Source of the DNA: JBBPZA01 sp038330095
GTDB lineage: Bacteria; Actinomycetota; Thermoleophilia; Solirubrobacterales; Solirubrobacteraceae
Reading direction: 5' to 3'
Assembly: GCA_038330095.1 (NCBI GenBank)
Contig: JBBQNQ010000044.1
Coordinates: 1 to 25,110, forward strand
Length of the DNA: 25,110 bases
Below, in pieces: positions 16,101 to 24,036 of this stretch; position 1 is the first letter of the stretch, and the number at the start of each line of letters is the position of its first letter. The notes beneath the pieces are model-generated. The model did not search any database and was not told where the DNA came from. It was given only the letters and a program-made list of their open reading frames with translations. Position numbers and translations under genes: made by a program.

Positions 16101-17717
16101 CTCGGAGCCCACGGCGGTAGCGAGGCTCATCACGAGCTTCTCGCGAATCGGGTCGATGGCCGGGTTGGTGACCTGGGCGAAGAGCTGCTTGAAGTAGTTG
16201 AACAGGGCCGGCTGGCGGTCGGAGAGCACGGCCAGGGCGACGTCGTTGCCCATGGAGCCCGTCGGCTCGACGGCATCGCGGGCCATGGGCCCGAGCAGCA
16301 CCCGCAGGTCCTCCTGGGTGAACCCGAAGGCGAGCTGGCGCGCGCGCAGCGGCTCGGTGCGCGGGACGCGCGGCGGGCGCGCGGGGAGGTCGTCGAGGTT
16401 GACGACGTGCTCGCGGTACCACGCGCCGTAGGGCCTGCGGGCGGCCACGCGACGCTCGGCCTGGCGGTCGGCCTCCAGGCGGCCCGACTGCAGGTCGGCC
16501 ATGAAGAGCCTGCCCGGGTGCAGGCGCCCCTTGACCTCGATGTCGGCCTCGCGGATCGGCAGCACGCCGGCCTCGGACGCCAGCAGCACGTCGCCGCCCT
16601 TGGTGAGCACCCAGCGGCCGGGACGCAGGCCATTGCGGTCGAGCGTCGCGCCGACCGTTCGACCGTCGCTGAAGGCGATCGCCGCGGGCCCGTCCCAGGG
16701 CTCCATGAGGCACGCGTGGTAGGCGTAGAAGTCGCGCAGCTCGGGGGCCAGCTCGGGGTTGTGCTGCCACGCGCTCGGGACCATCATCATCGCCGCGTGC
16801 TCGATGGAGCGGCCCCCGAGCACCAGCAGCTCGAGCACGCTGTCGAACGTCGCCGAGTCAGACAGGCCGGGGCGGACGATCGGCAGCAGCTTGGCCATGT
16901 CGTCGCCGAACGGCTCGCAGCGCAGCGAGGACTCGCGCGCGCGCATCCAGTTGACGTTGCCCATCAGCGTGTTGATCTCGCCGTTGTGGGCGACCATCCG
17001 GTAGGGGTGGGCAAGCTCCCAGCTCGGGAACGTGTTGGTCGAGAAGCGCGAGTGCACGAGCGCCAAGCGAGTCTTGGCCCTCGGGTCCTGCAGGTCGCCG
17101 TAGAAGTCCGAGAGCTGAAGGCTCGTGAGCATCCCCTTGTAGACCACGGTGCGCGAAGACAGGCTGGCCACCACCAGGTCGGGCGCGGCCTGCTCGGCGA
17201 CGCGGCGGATCACGAAGAGCTTGCGCTCGAACGCGTCCTGACCACCGGCTTCGCCGGCGGTACCCGGCAGCCCGTCGGCGGCGGCCACGAAGAGCTGGCG
17301 GATGGCCGGCGCGCAGGCGCGTGCGCTCGCTCCGGCGGACGAGAGCGAGACCGGGACCTCGCGCCAGCCAATGACCCGCTGGCCCTCGGCGACCACGGTG
17401 CGCTCGAGCAGCGCCTCGAGCTCTGAGCGGCGCTCCGGGTCGTCAGGCAGGAAGCACATGGCCACGCCGTAGCGCCCGGCGGGAGGCAGATCGGCATCGA
17501 GCACCCCGCGGTAGAGCTCGTCGGGCATCTGGAGGAGGATCCCGGCGCCGTCGCCGGTCTCCGGGTCCGCTCCGGTCGCCCCACGGTGGAAGAGGTTCTC
17601 GATCGCCGTGATCCCGCTCTGCAGGATCTCGTGGCTCGCGGGCCCGTGCAGGCGCGCGACGAAGGCGACGCCACAGGCGTCGTGCTCGTAGCGAGGGTCG
17701 TAGAGGCCGCTGGCCAT
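13131..17717 (-). CDS. gltB: Glutamate synthase large (alpha) subunit
   Basis: The 1528-residue protein makes glutamate from glutamine and 2-oxoglutarate. C15 in YEHDACGVAF is the expected Ntn-amidotransferase nucleophile after propeptide removal, so the start at ATG 17717 is well supported. The order is glutaminase domain (about 15-430), central domain (about 470-760), FMN-binding synthase domain (about 830-1200) and GXGXG domain (about 1270-1450). The [3Fe-4S] ligands are C1123-x5-C1129-x4-C1134 (CHLNTCPVG region). A Gly/Asn/Asp run at 818-827 is encoded by a hexamer repeat and is not a conserved part of the family. Nothing is truncated. The gene has no clear Shine-Dalgarno but has a TACACT box 70 bases upstream. 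gltD follows with a one-base overlap. Confidence 0.97.
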   Translation of the reverse strand: MASGLYDPRYEHDACGVAFVARLHGPASHEILQSGITAIENLFHRGATGADPETGDGAGILLQMPDELYRGVLDADLPPAGRYGVAMCFLPDDPERRSELEALLERTVVAEGQRVIGWREVPVSLSSAGASARACAPAIRQLFVAAADGLPGTAGEAGGQDAFERKLFVIRRVAEQAAPDLVVASLSSRTVVYKGMLTSLQLSDFYGDLQDPRAKTRLALVHSRFSTNTFPSWELAHPYRMVAHNGEINTLMGNVNWMRARESSLRCEPFGDDMAKLLPIVRPGLSDSATFDSVLELLVLGGRSIEHAAMMMVPSAWQHNPELAPELRDFYAYHACLMEPWDGPAAIAFSDGRTVGATLDRNGLRPGRWVLTKGGDVLLASEAGVLPIREADIEVKGRLHPGRLFMADLQSGRLEADRQAERRVAARRPYGAWYREHVVNLDDLPARPPRVPRTEPLRARQLAFGFTQEDLRVLLGPMARDAVEPTGSMGNDVALAVLSDRQPALFNYFKQLFAQVTNPAIDPIREKLVMSLATAVGSERNLFEETPEHARQLVMPQPVLRNHELEKVRRVDPSVFETHTLDITWPVSEGADGMARALDRVCAEGQEAIERGVCVLVLSDRNVGTERAPVPSLLATAAVHHHLVREGTRLRAGLIVESGEPREIHHVATLIGYGASAVNPYLLFESIDELHDEGKLDGDTTIEEAEARVVTAIGKGLLKVISKMGISTIQSYCGAQIFEAVGLEPELVERHFTGTASRIGGVGLDVLARETLDRHGRAYPENKNDMLPVGGIYQWRRGGEFHGWNPDTISLLQHSVRNGNGNGDGDGADARVKYEEFATLVNDEAVKRSTLRGLMRLRLAPEPIALGEVEPAKEIVKRFSSGGMSLGALSPEAHETLAVAMNRLGARSNTGEGGEDEARNRDERRSAIKQVASGRFGVTIDYLVNADQIQIKVAQGAKPGEGGQLPGHKVDRYIARLRHSTPGVGLISPPPHHDIYSIEDLKQLIYDLRTANRDARISVKLVSEVGVGTVAAGVAKANADHVTIAGHDGGTGASPQASIQHAGIPWEIGLAETQQTLLQQDLRSRILVEADGQMRTGRDVVIAALLGADEFGFSTAPLVATGCIMMRVCHLNTCPVGIATQDPVLRERFRGKPEHVINYLFLVAEEVRGLMAALGVRTMDELVGRADLLEVDDAIDHWKARGVDLEKVLSFPDVAEGAPRRRVRGPEPVLDDALDWELIDAAAPALERGERVELERPLRNVNRAVGGLLSSEVARTHGAAGLAEETIQVRFCGSAGQSFGAWLAPGVSFTLQGDANDYTGKGMSGGVLAVMPPQGHTYSAQDNVIVGNTVLYGATSGRAFFCGLAGERFAVRNSGVLAVVEGLGDHGCEYMTGGRVVVLGSTGRNFAAGMSGGVAYVLDEEGAFPARCNMELVDFEEIGPDEEIELRGLIAEHAQRTGSPVAERVLSSWESLLPRFVKVMPRDYKRALAELAAEGDGVVSRQAPAGGIAMRDSPRAPASPEPADATQA
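15238..15267. repeat. Hexanucleotide tandem repeat inside gltB
   Basis: Five hexamers in a row follow the pattern CCGTYS: CCGTCC, CCGTCG and three copies of CCGTTG. On the coding strand they are in frame and encode NGNGNGDGDG at residues 818-827, between the central and FMN domains of GltB. Confidence 0.85.
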
Positions 17718-17787
17718 GCGCAGTATTCGAAAGGAGTGGTGGAGCGCGCAGGTGGGTCTGGTCCGCGCGCGAGAGGGCGAGGGCGAA

Positions 17788-17793
17788 AGTGTA
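17788..17793 (-). promoter_or_regulatory. Candidate -10 box (TACACT) of the gltBD transcript
   Basis: On the minus strand TACACT matches TANNNT, and a weak TGTCCA lies 17 bp further upstream. The leader to ATG 17717 would be about 60-65 bases. It lies in the 141-bp gap between Ku and gltB, the natural promoter position. Confidence 0.35.
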
Positions 17794-17833
17794 GTCGTTG
17801 TCGGGCGCCGTGGACAGGCCCCAAAGGCGCACG

Positions 17834-17859
17834 GGCGCCGGCCGGCGCCGGCCGGCGCC
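17834..17859. terminator. 26-bp GC-only palindrome at the end of the Ku gene
   Basis: Three GGCGCC units separated by GGCC make a perfect self-complementary 26-mer, whose last base is also the last base of the Ku stop codon. It can form a very stable hairpin immediately after translation ends. There is no T-tract, so intrinsic termination is possible but not certain. Confidence 0.5.
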
Positions 17860-18773
17860 TACTTCTTCGTCGCGGTCTTCTTGCGGCCGCCGCCCGAGCG
17901 CGAGGACCCCTTGCCCTCGGAGGCGCTCTTCTTGGCTCGCCCGCCGTTCGCCGGTGCCTTCTTGCGCGCCGGCTTCTCGGACTCATCGCCGCCCTTCTTG
18001 GCGGCCGCGATCGACGCTTCCAGGGCAGCCATGAGGTCGGGCACGGGTGCAGGCTCCTCGACGGGCTGCACCGTGATCTCCTCGCCGGCGGCCTTGCGCT
18101 CGACGAGCTCGAGAACCCGCTCGCGGTACTCGTCGTGGTACTTCGCGGGCTCGAAGTCCGCCGACAGCGACTCGATGAGCTGCTTGGCCATCGCCAGCTC
18201 GCGCTCGCCGGCCTCAACGTCGGCGAGGGACTCGAGCTCGTCGAGCGAGGCCGGGTCGACGATCTCGTCCGCGAACACCATCGTGGTCATCCCGAACACC
18301 TCGCCGTCCATGGGACGCAGGGCGACGAGGTTCTCCTTCTGCCGGATCACGACCTTCCCGATGGCCACCTTGCGCGCCTCGCGCATGGCGTCGAGCAGCA
18401 GCTTGTAGGGCTTGGCTCCGCCCTGGTTGGGCGCCAGGTAATAGGGGTGGTCGAAGAAGATCGGGTCGATCTCGTCGAGGTCCACGAACTCCTCGATGTC
18501 GATGGAGCGCGTCTTCTTGGGATCGAGGCCCTCGAGCTCGTCAGGAGTGACGATCACGTAGCGGTCCGGGCCGATCTCATAGCCCTTGACGATGTGCTCG
18601 TAGGAGACCTCCTCCCCGGTGGAGGGGTCCACGCGCCGCTGCTGGATGCGCACGCCGCTCTCGTCGTGCAGCTGGTGGAAGCGCACGGCCTTGCGGCTGA
18701 CCGCGCTGTAGAGCTTGACGGGCACGTTGACCAGCCCGAAGCTGATCGCGCCACTCCAAATCGACCGGGGCAT
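17859..18773 (-). CDS. ku: Ku DNA end-binding protein with Lys-rich tail
   Basis: The 304-residue protein is a bacterial Ku, the homodimeric ring that binds double-strand ends in non-homologous end joining. The N-terminus MPRSIWSGAISFGLVNVPVKLY is the family signature, and the core runs to about 250. The tail after about 255 is rich in Lys/Ala/Gly/Ser (ending KKTATKK), like the extended Ku C-termini of some actinobacteria that bind DNA. ATG 18773 has no Shine-Dalgarno, but TAAACC lies just upstream, so the mRNA may be nearly leaderless. No ligD is visible in the window. It lies 63 bp after the HAD gene. Confidence 0.96.
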   Translation of the reverse strand: MPRSIWSGAISFGLVNVPVKLYSAVSRKAVRFHQLHDESGVRIQQRRVDPSTGEEVSYEHIVKGYEIGPDRYVIVTPDELEGLDPKKTRSIDIEEFVDLDEIDPIFFDHPYYLAPNQGGAKPYKLLLDAMREARKVAIGKVVIRQKENLVALRPMDGEVFGMTTMVFADEIVDPASLDELESLADVEAGERELAMAKQLIESLSADFEPAKYHDEYRERVLELVERKAAGEEITVQPVEEPAPVPDLMAALEASIAAAKKGGDESEKPARKKAPANGGRAKKSASEGKGSSRSGGGRKKTATKK

Positions 18774-18836
18774 GAAGGAAGGTTTACCCCATCCGCGTCC
18801 GCGACCTTCTTTCGTGCACGCGGAGTTGCGGCGGTA

Positions 18837-19517
18837 CTAGGAGCTGCGCGCGCCCGCGGGCGCCTTCAGGGGCGTCTCGTCGAGGCGCTCACGCAGGTCC
18901 GGCATCGACCGGAAAACGCACGCTGCGCCGGCTTCGGTGAGCTCCTGCTCGGAGAAGCCGCCGGTGAGCACGGCGATCGTCTCCAGACCGGCGCGCTTGG
19001 CCGCGATGCAGTCCCAGGTCGAGTCGCCCACCATCACCGCCTCCCCGCCGCCGGCCTTCTCGACCGCGGCCTTTACCAGGTCGGGCTCGGGCTTGGTGGC
19101 CTCGACGTCGGCGGAGGTCGTCCAGCCGTCGGCGAGCTCGCGCGCGTCGAGCAGGTCGAGGTAGTGCTCGACCTCGTCGGCCTTGGCCGAGCTCGCCAGC
19201 ACGACGGCATGGCCGCGGGCCTTGAGGTCCTCGATCAGGCCCCGCGCGCCTTCCAGCGGTTCGACCTCGTCGATCATCGCCTTGTAGAGCGCCTTCTCGG
19301 CCGCGCGTACCTCGTCGCCGTGCTCCTCGTCGAAGCCCTCGCCGGTGAGGGCGGAGACCAGCTGGTCTCCGCCCATCCCGATATGCCGGTGGATCTGCCA
19401 CAGCGGCAGCACGAAGCCGTGCTGGCGAAAGGCGCGGCACCACGCGACCGCGTGGTGGTAGTTGGTGTCGACGAGCGTCCCGTCGATGTCGAGGATCGCT
19501 GCCGGGCGCTCGCTCAC
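18837..19517 (-). CDS. HAD-family hydrolase (phosphatase)
   Basis: The 226-residue protein has all four HAD motifs: D10-x-D12-GT (nucleophile D10), Ser at about 109-110, K142, and GDSTWD at 164-169. A helical cap at about 18-90 places it with beta-phosphoglucomutase/phosphoglycolate phosphatase-like subfamily I enzymes. The substrate is probably a small phosphorylated metabolite. The start is GTG 19517, which overlaps the DJ-1 stop by four bases (GTGA); the frame is open further upstream only in a DJ-1 shadow. Co-translation with a DJ-1 protein suggests metabolite repair. Confidence 0.9.
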   Translation of the reverse strand: MSERPAAILDIDGTLVDTNYHHAVAWCRAFRQHGFVLPLWQIHRHIGMGGDQLVSALTGEGFDEEHGDEVRAAEKALYKAMIDEVEPLEGARGLIEDLKARGHAVVLASSAKADEVEHYLDLLDARELADGWTTSADVEATKPEPDLVKAAVEKAGGGEAVMVGDSTWDCIAAKRAGLETIAVLTGGFSEQELTEAGAACVFRSMPDLRERLDETPLKAPAGARSS

Positions 19518-20101
19518 GAGCCGCCGGTCCCGGCGCCGACGCTTCGCGCCTGCTCCTCGTGCTTCCCCTCGGCGAACTCCTCGACGGCCTTGTCGACGAA
19601 GGCCGGGATGTCGTCGGGCTTGCGGCTGGTGACCAGTCCCTGGTCGACGTGAACCTCCTCGTCTACCCATTCCCCGCCCGCGTTGCGGATGTCGGTCTTC
19701 AGGCTCGGCCACGACGTGACCGTCCGCCCCCTCAGGACGTCGGCCTCGACGAGCGTCCACGGCCCGTGACAGATCGCCGCGACCGGCTTGGCCTGCTCGA
19801 AGAAGGCGCGGACGAACGCGACCGCGTCCTGATCGGCGCGCAGGAAGTCCGGGTTGGCGACGCCGCCGGGCAGCACCAGCCCGTCGAAGTCGGAGGCGTC
19901 GGCGTCCGACGCGCCGAGGTCGGCCGTGAAGGTGTCGCCCTTGTCGAGGTGGTTGAAGGCCTGGAACTCGCCCTGCTCGAGCGAGACCAGCGTCACCTCG
20001 CCGCCCTCGCCACGGATCGCCTCCAGCGGCTTCTCGAGCTCCACCTGCTCCACGCCGTCGGTCTGCAGAAACGCGATCTTCTTGCCGTCGAGCTTGCCCA
20101 T
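19514..20101 (-). CDS. DJ-1/PfpI family protein (glutamine amidotransferase-like)
   Basis: The 195-residue protein has the family nucleophile elbow AICHGPW with C111 and H112, and an acidic partner near E18 (DGVEQVEL). The family includes the PfpI intracellular protease and the YajL/YhbO-type deglycase or glyoxalase-like stress proteins; I cannot choose between them. Start ATG 20101 has GGGGAG seven bases upstream. It is the first gene of a minus-strand unit with the HAD hydrolase and possibly Ku, and is divergent from the ParB-fold gene. Confidence 0.92.
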   Translation of the reverse strand: MGKLDGKKIAFLQTDGVEQVELEKPLEAIRGEGGEVTLVSLEQGEFQAFNHLDKGDTFTADLGASDADASDFDGLVLPGGVANPDFLRADQDAVAFVRAFFEQAKPVAAICHGPWTLVEADVLRGRTVTSWPSLKTDIRNAGGEWVDEEVHVDQGLVTSRKPDDIPAFVDKAVEEFAEGKHEEQARSVGAGTGGS

Positions 20102-20179
20102 TCGGAGACTCCCCTGTCGCTTTCGTTCTACTGAAGGACTACCGCGGCCGGCACCGCGCGAAACGGGCGCGAGGGCGCC

Positions 20180-20185
20180 TAGAGT
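20180..20185 (+). promoter_or_regulatory. Candidate -10 box (TAGAGT) of the ParB-fold gene
   Basis: TAGAGT matches TANNNT and ends eight bases before GTG 20194, which has no Shine-Dalgarno. This layout fits a leaderless transcript. No clear -35 is seen. Confidence 0.4.
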
Positions 20186-20193
20186 GGTGCTCC

Positions 20194-21058
20194 GTGGCCC
20201 GTGACACCGGCTTTCCCGCGGCCGACGCGCAGAGCGACTTCCTGCGCGCGCGGCGCGAGCGCTCGCTCGGGCGCATCTCGAGCCGGCTGCGTCGCGAGCC
20301 CGGCGACGTCAACGTCATCCTGCCCTTCGAGGAGGTCGTCGACGCGCTCGGGCGCAGGGGCGAGCAGGAGCTCGGTCTGCGGGTGATCGCGCTGGACTCG
20401 GTCGTCGGGACGGTCGACCGCACCAAGGACTTCGACCGCAGCTTCCGGCCGACGTCGAGCCGTGTCCGGGGCCGCTGGGAGCGGATCGCCCAGGCCATGC
20501 GCCGCGGGGATCCGCTGCCGCCGATCTCCGTCTACCGGATCGGCGACCTGCACTTCGTGCGCGACGGCCACCATCGCGTGTCGGTCGCCCGCGCGCTGGG
20601 GCGCAACGACATCGACGCCTACGTGACCGAGGTGCTCACGCGGGTCGGGGCCGAGGCCTCGATCCGGGTGGCCGACCTCCCGCTGAAGAGCCACGAGCGG
20701 CTGTTTCGCGAGCGCGTGCCGCTGCCCGCGGAGAGCGCGCGGCGGATCGCGCTGTCCGACCGCTGGGCCTACGCGCGACTGGCCGAGGGCGTGGAGGCGT
20801 GGGGCTTTCGCCTCATGCAGGCCCGTGGCGACCTCGTCGATCGAGCGGAGATCGCCCACCTGTGGTTCGCGGACGAGTACGACCCGGTCATCACGATGCT
20901 GCGAGAGGCCGGCATGACCGGCCACGGGACCGAGACCGACGCCTACATGCGCGTCACCGAGGAGCGCTACCGGCTACTGCGCACCCATGACTGGAGCGAG
21001 GACATCGTCGAGCGCGTGCGCGGCGAGCTTGGGGGTCTCGGACCTGCGGCCGGGACCC

Positions 21059-21072
<14 letters not shown>
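20194..21072 (+). CDS. ParB/sulfiredoxin-fold domain protein
   Basis: The 292-residue protein starts at GTG 20194. Residues about 75-150 contain LPPISVYRIGDLHFVRDGHHRVSVARALG; the DGHHR motif (124-128) is the signature of the ParB/Srx nucleotide-binding fold. A basic N-terminus (Arg-rich, 15-35) and a helical C-terminus flank it. It lacks the helix-turn-helix region and length of a true chromosome-partitioning ParB, and no parA is next to it. A nucleotide-dependent regulatory or DNA-associated role is inferred only. Its 3' end overlaps the convergent ATPase gene by 14 bp. Confidence 0.82.
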
Positions 21073-22243
<1,171 letters not shown>

Positions 22244-22252
22244 TGGTGGTTT

Positions 22253-22258
22253 CTCCTT
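22253..22258 (-). promoter_or_regulatory. Shine-Dalgarno site of the ATPase gene
   Basis: On the minus strand AAGGAG lies nine bases before ATG 22243 and overlaps the TAA stop of the permease gene, supporting a single operon. Confidence 0.75.
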
Positions 22259-23078
22259 AGCCCTTGACGGCGCCCGCGGTCAGGCCGGCGACGATCCGGC
22301 GCTGGAAGAACAGGACCATGATGATGATCGGGATCGTCACAACTATCGCCGCGGCGGCGATCGACCCGGTCGGCTGCTGGAACTGCGACGCGCCCGGGAA
22401 CTGCGAGATGGCCGCCGGCACGGTCTGCGCGGCCTTGGTCGAGGTCAGCGAGACCGCGAACACGAAGTCGTTCCAGGCGAAGATGAAAACGAGGATCGCC
22501 GTGGTGAAGACGCCCGGTGCCGCAAGCGGGGCGATGACCTTGGTGAACGCCTGATAGGGCGTCGCGCCGTCGATCTGCGCCGCCTGCTCGAGCTCCCACG
22601 GTATCTCCCTGAAGAAGGCCGAGAGCACGTAGATCGCCAGGGGAAGGGTGAAGGTCATGTAGGGGATGATCAGCCCGGGCCAGGTGTCATAGAGGCCCAG
22701 GTTGCGCCACATGTTGTAGAGCGGGCCGACGATCGAGATCGGCGGGAACATCGCGATGGCCAGCGCCGCGGTGAGCATGAGCGTCTTGCCCGGGAAGTTC
22801 AGGCGGGCAATCGCGTAGGCGGCCATGCCGGCGAGCACGACGGCGATCACGGTCGAGATCAGCGCGATGCCGATCGAGTTGATCAGCGCCCGCGTGAAGA
22901 TGCTCTGCTGGAAGATCTGGTTGTAGTTGTCAAACGACCACTCGGACGGGATCAGGCGCCCGTCGCTCACGGTGTTGGGCGACTTGAGCGACAGCATCAG
23001 GATCCAGAAGATCGGGAAGATCGCGAACACGAATACGACGAACCCCGCCAGCATCCACCTGCCCTTGCCTCCCTGCAT
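22257..23078 (-). CDS. Carbohydrate ABC importer permease (MalG type)
   Basis: The 273-residue protein has about six membrane segments (first at about 8-30). The EAA coupling loop, which contacts the ATPase, is at about 162-188 (EQAAQIDGATPYQAF). It is the second permease after a MalF-like one, as in the standard heteromeric channel. Start ATG 23078 has GAGG upstream, and the gap to the previous stop is 4 bp. Confidence 0.94.
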   Translation of the reverse strand: MQGGKGRWMLAGFVVFVFAIFPIFWILMLSLKSPNTVSDGRLIPSEWSFDNYNQIFQQSIFTRALINSIGIALISTVIAVVLAGMAAYAIARLNFPGKTLMLTAALAIAMFPPISIVGPLYNMWRNLGLYDTWPGLIIPYMTFTLPLAIYVLSAFFREIPWELEQAAQIDGATPYQAFTKVIAPLAAPGVFTTAILVFIFAWNDFVFAVSLTSTKAAQTVPAAISQFPGASQFQQPTGSIAAAAIVVTIPIIIMVLFFQRRIVAGLTAGAVKG

Positions 23079-23082
23079 TACC

Positions 23083-24036
23083 TCACCCGCCTCTCGTCTG
23101 TTCCATCGACGTCCCGAAGCCCTTGACGAAGAGGAAGGCGATGATCACCACGCACAGGAAGACCAGCACCGAGATGGCAGAGCCCAGGCCCAGGTTGAGT
23201 CGGGTCAGCAGCTCGTTGAAGCTGAGCACGGACACCGACTCGATGTTGGGGTTGTTGCCGTTGGAGATGATGAAGACCGAGTCGAAGATCCGGAACGCGT
23301 CGAGCGTGCGGAACAGCAGCGCGACGAGGATCGCCGGCTTCATGAGCGGGATCGTGATCCGCCAGAACCGCTGCCACGCGCTCGCTCCGTCCACCTTCGC
23401 GGCCTCCTGCAGCTCCTCGGACACGAGCGTCAGCCCGGCCAGCAGCAGCAGCGCCATGAACGGAGTCGTCTTCCACACCTCGGTGGCGATGACCACGACG
23501 TAGTTCCAGAAGCCGTGCGTGAGGTCGGTCGGATCGAAGTCCCAGCCGAACAGCTTCGGGACGAAGCCGCCCTGGCTGCTGGACCACGCGAAGCGCCAGG
23601 CGAAGGCGGCGACGACCGTGACGATCCCGTAGGGGATGAGCGCCGAGGTGCGGATCAGTCCGCGGCCCACGAGCGCCCGGTGCATCACCAGCGCCAGCAG
23701 CATTCCGAGCACCAGCTCGATCGCCACCGAGACGACCGTGATCAGCATCGTGTGGCCGAAATCCGCCCACCACAGGCTCGAGCCGAGGACCGTGATGTAG
23801 TTGTCGAAGCCGATGAACTTGTTGCGGCCCGGGAAGCGGAGGTCCGCGCGCTGGAGCGACAGGTAGACCGCGTAGCCGATGGGATAGGCGGTGACCGCGA
23901 GCATGACGATGGCGGCCGGGGCACACAGCATCCAGCCGAGCTTGCGCTCGGCGCGCGTGCGATCGGTGACGCGGCGCTTCTTGGGCTCCTGCGCGACCGT
24001 CGCCGCCTCGGAGCCGACAGCCGCCTGCTGACTCAT
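23083..24036 (-). CDS. Carbohydrate ABC importer permease (MalF type)
   Basis: The 317-residue protein has a charged cytoplasmic N-terminus (1-33) and about six membrane segments. The EAA loop at about 208-234 (EAAKVDGASAWQRF) is the ATPase-docking site. Its ATG shares one base with the stop of the solute-binding protein gene (TGATG). Confidence 0.94.
   Translation of the reverse strand: MSQQAAVGSEAATVAQEPKKRRVTDRTRAERKLGWMLCAPAAIVMLAVTAYPIGYAVYLSLQRADLRFPGRNKFIGFDNYITVLGSSLWWADFGHTMLITVVSVAIELVLGMLLALVMHRALVGRGLIRTSALIPYGIVTVVAAFAWRFAWSSSQGGFVPKLFGWDFDPTDLTHGFWNYVVVIATEVWKTTPFMALLLLAGLTLVSEELQEAAKVDGASAWQRFWRITIPLMKPAILVALLFRTLDAFRIFDSVFIISNGNNPNIESVSVLSFNELLTRLNLGLGSAISVLVFLCVVIIAFLFVKGFGTSMEQTRGG

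Noticed and set aside
14127..17426. 1099-codon open frame antisense to gltB
   Set aside because: It is an exact mirror of a fully conserved gltB, with Arg/Asp/Leu/His-rich composition and no domain pattern. Long antisense frames are expected at this GC content.
17586..19652. 688-codon open frame antisense to Ku and HAD genes
   Set aside because: It crosses several genes and intergenic DNA and shows low-information composition.
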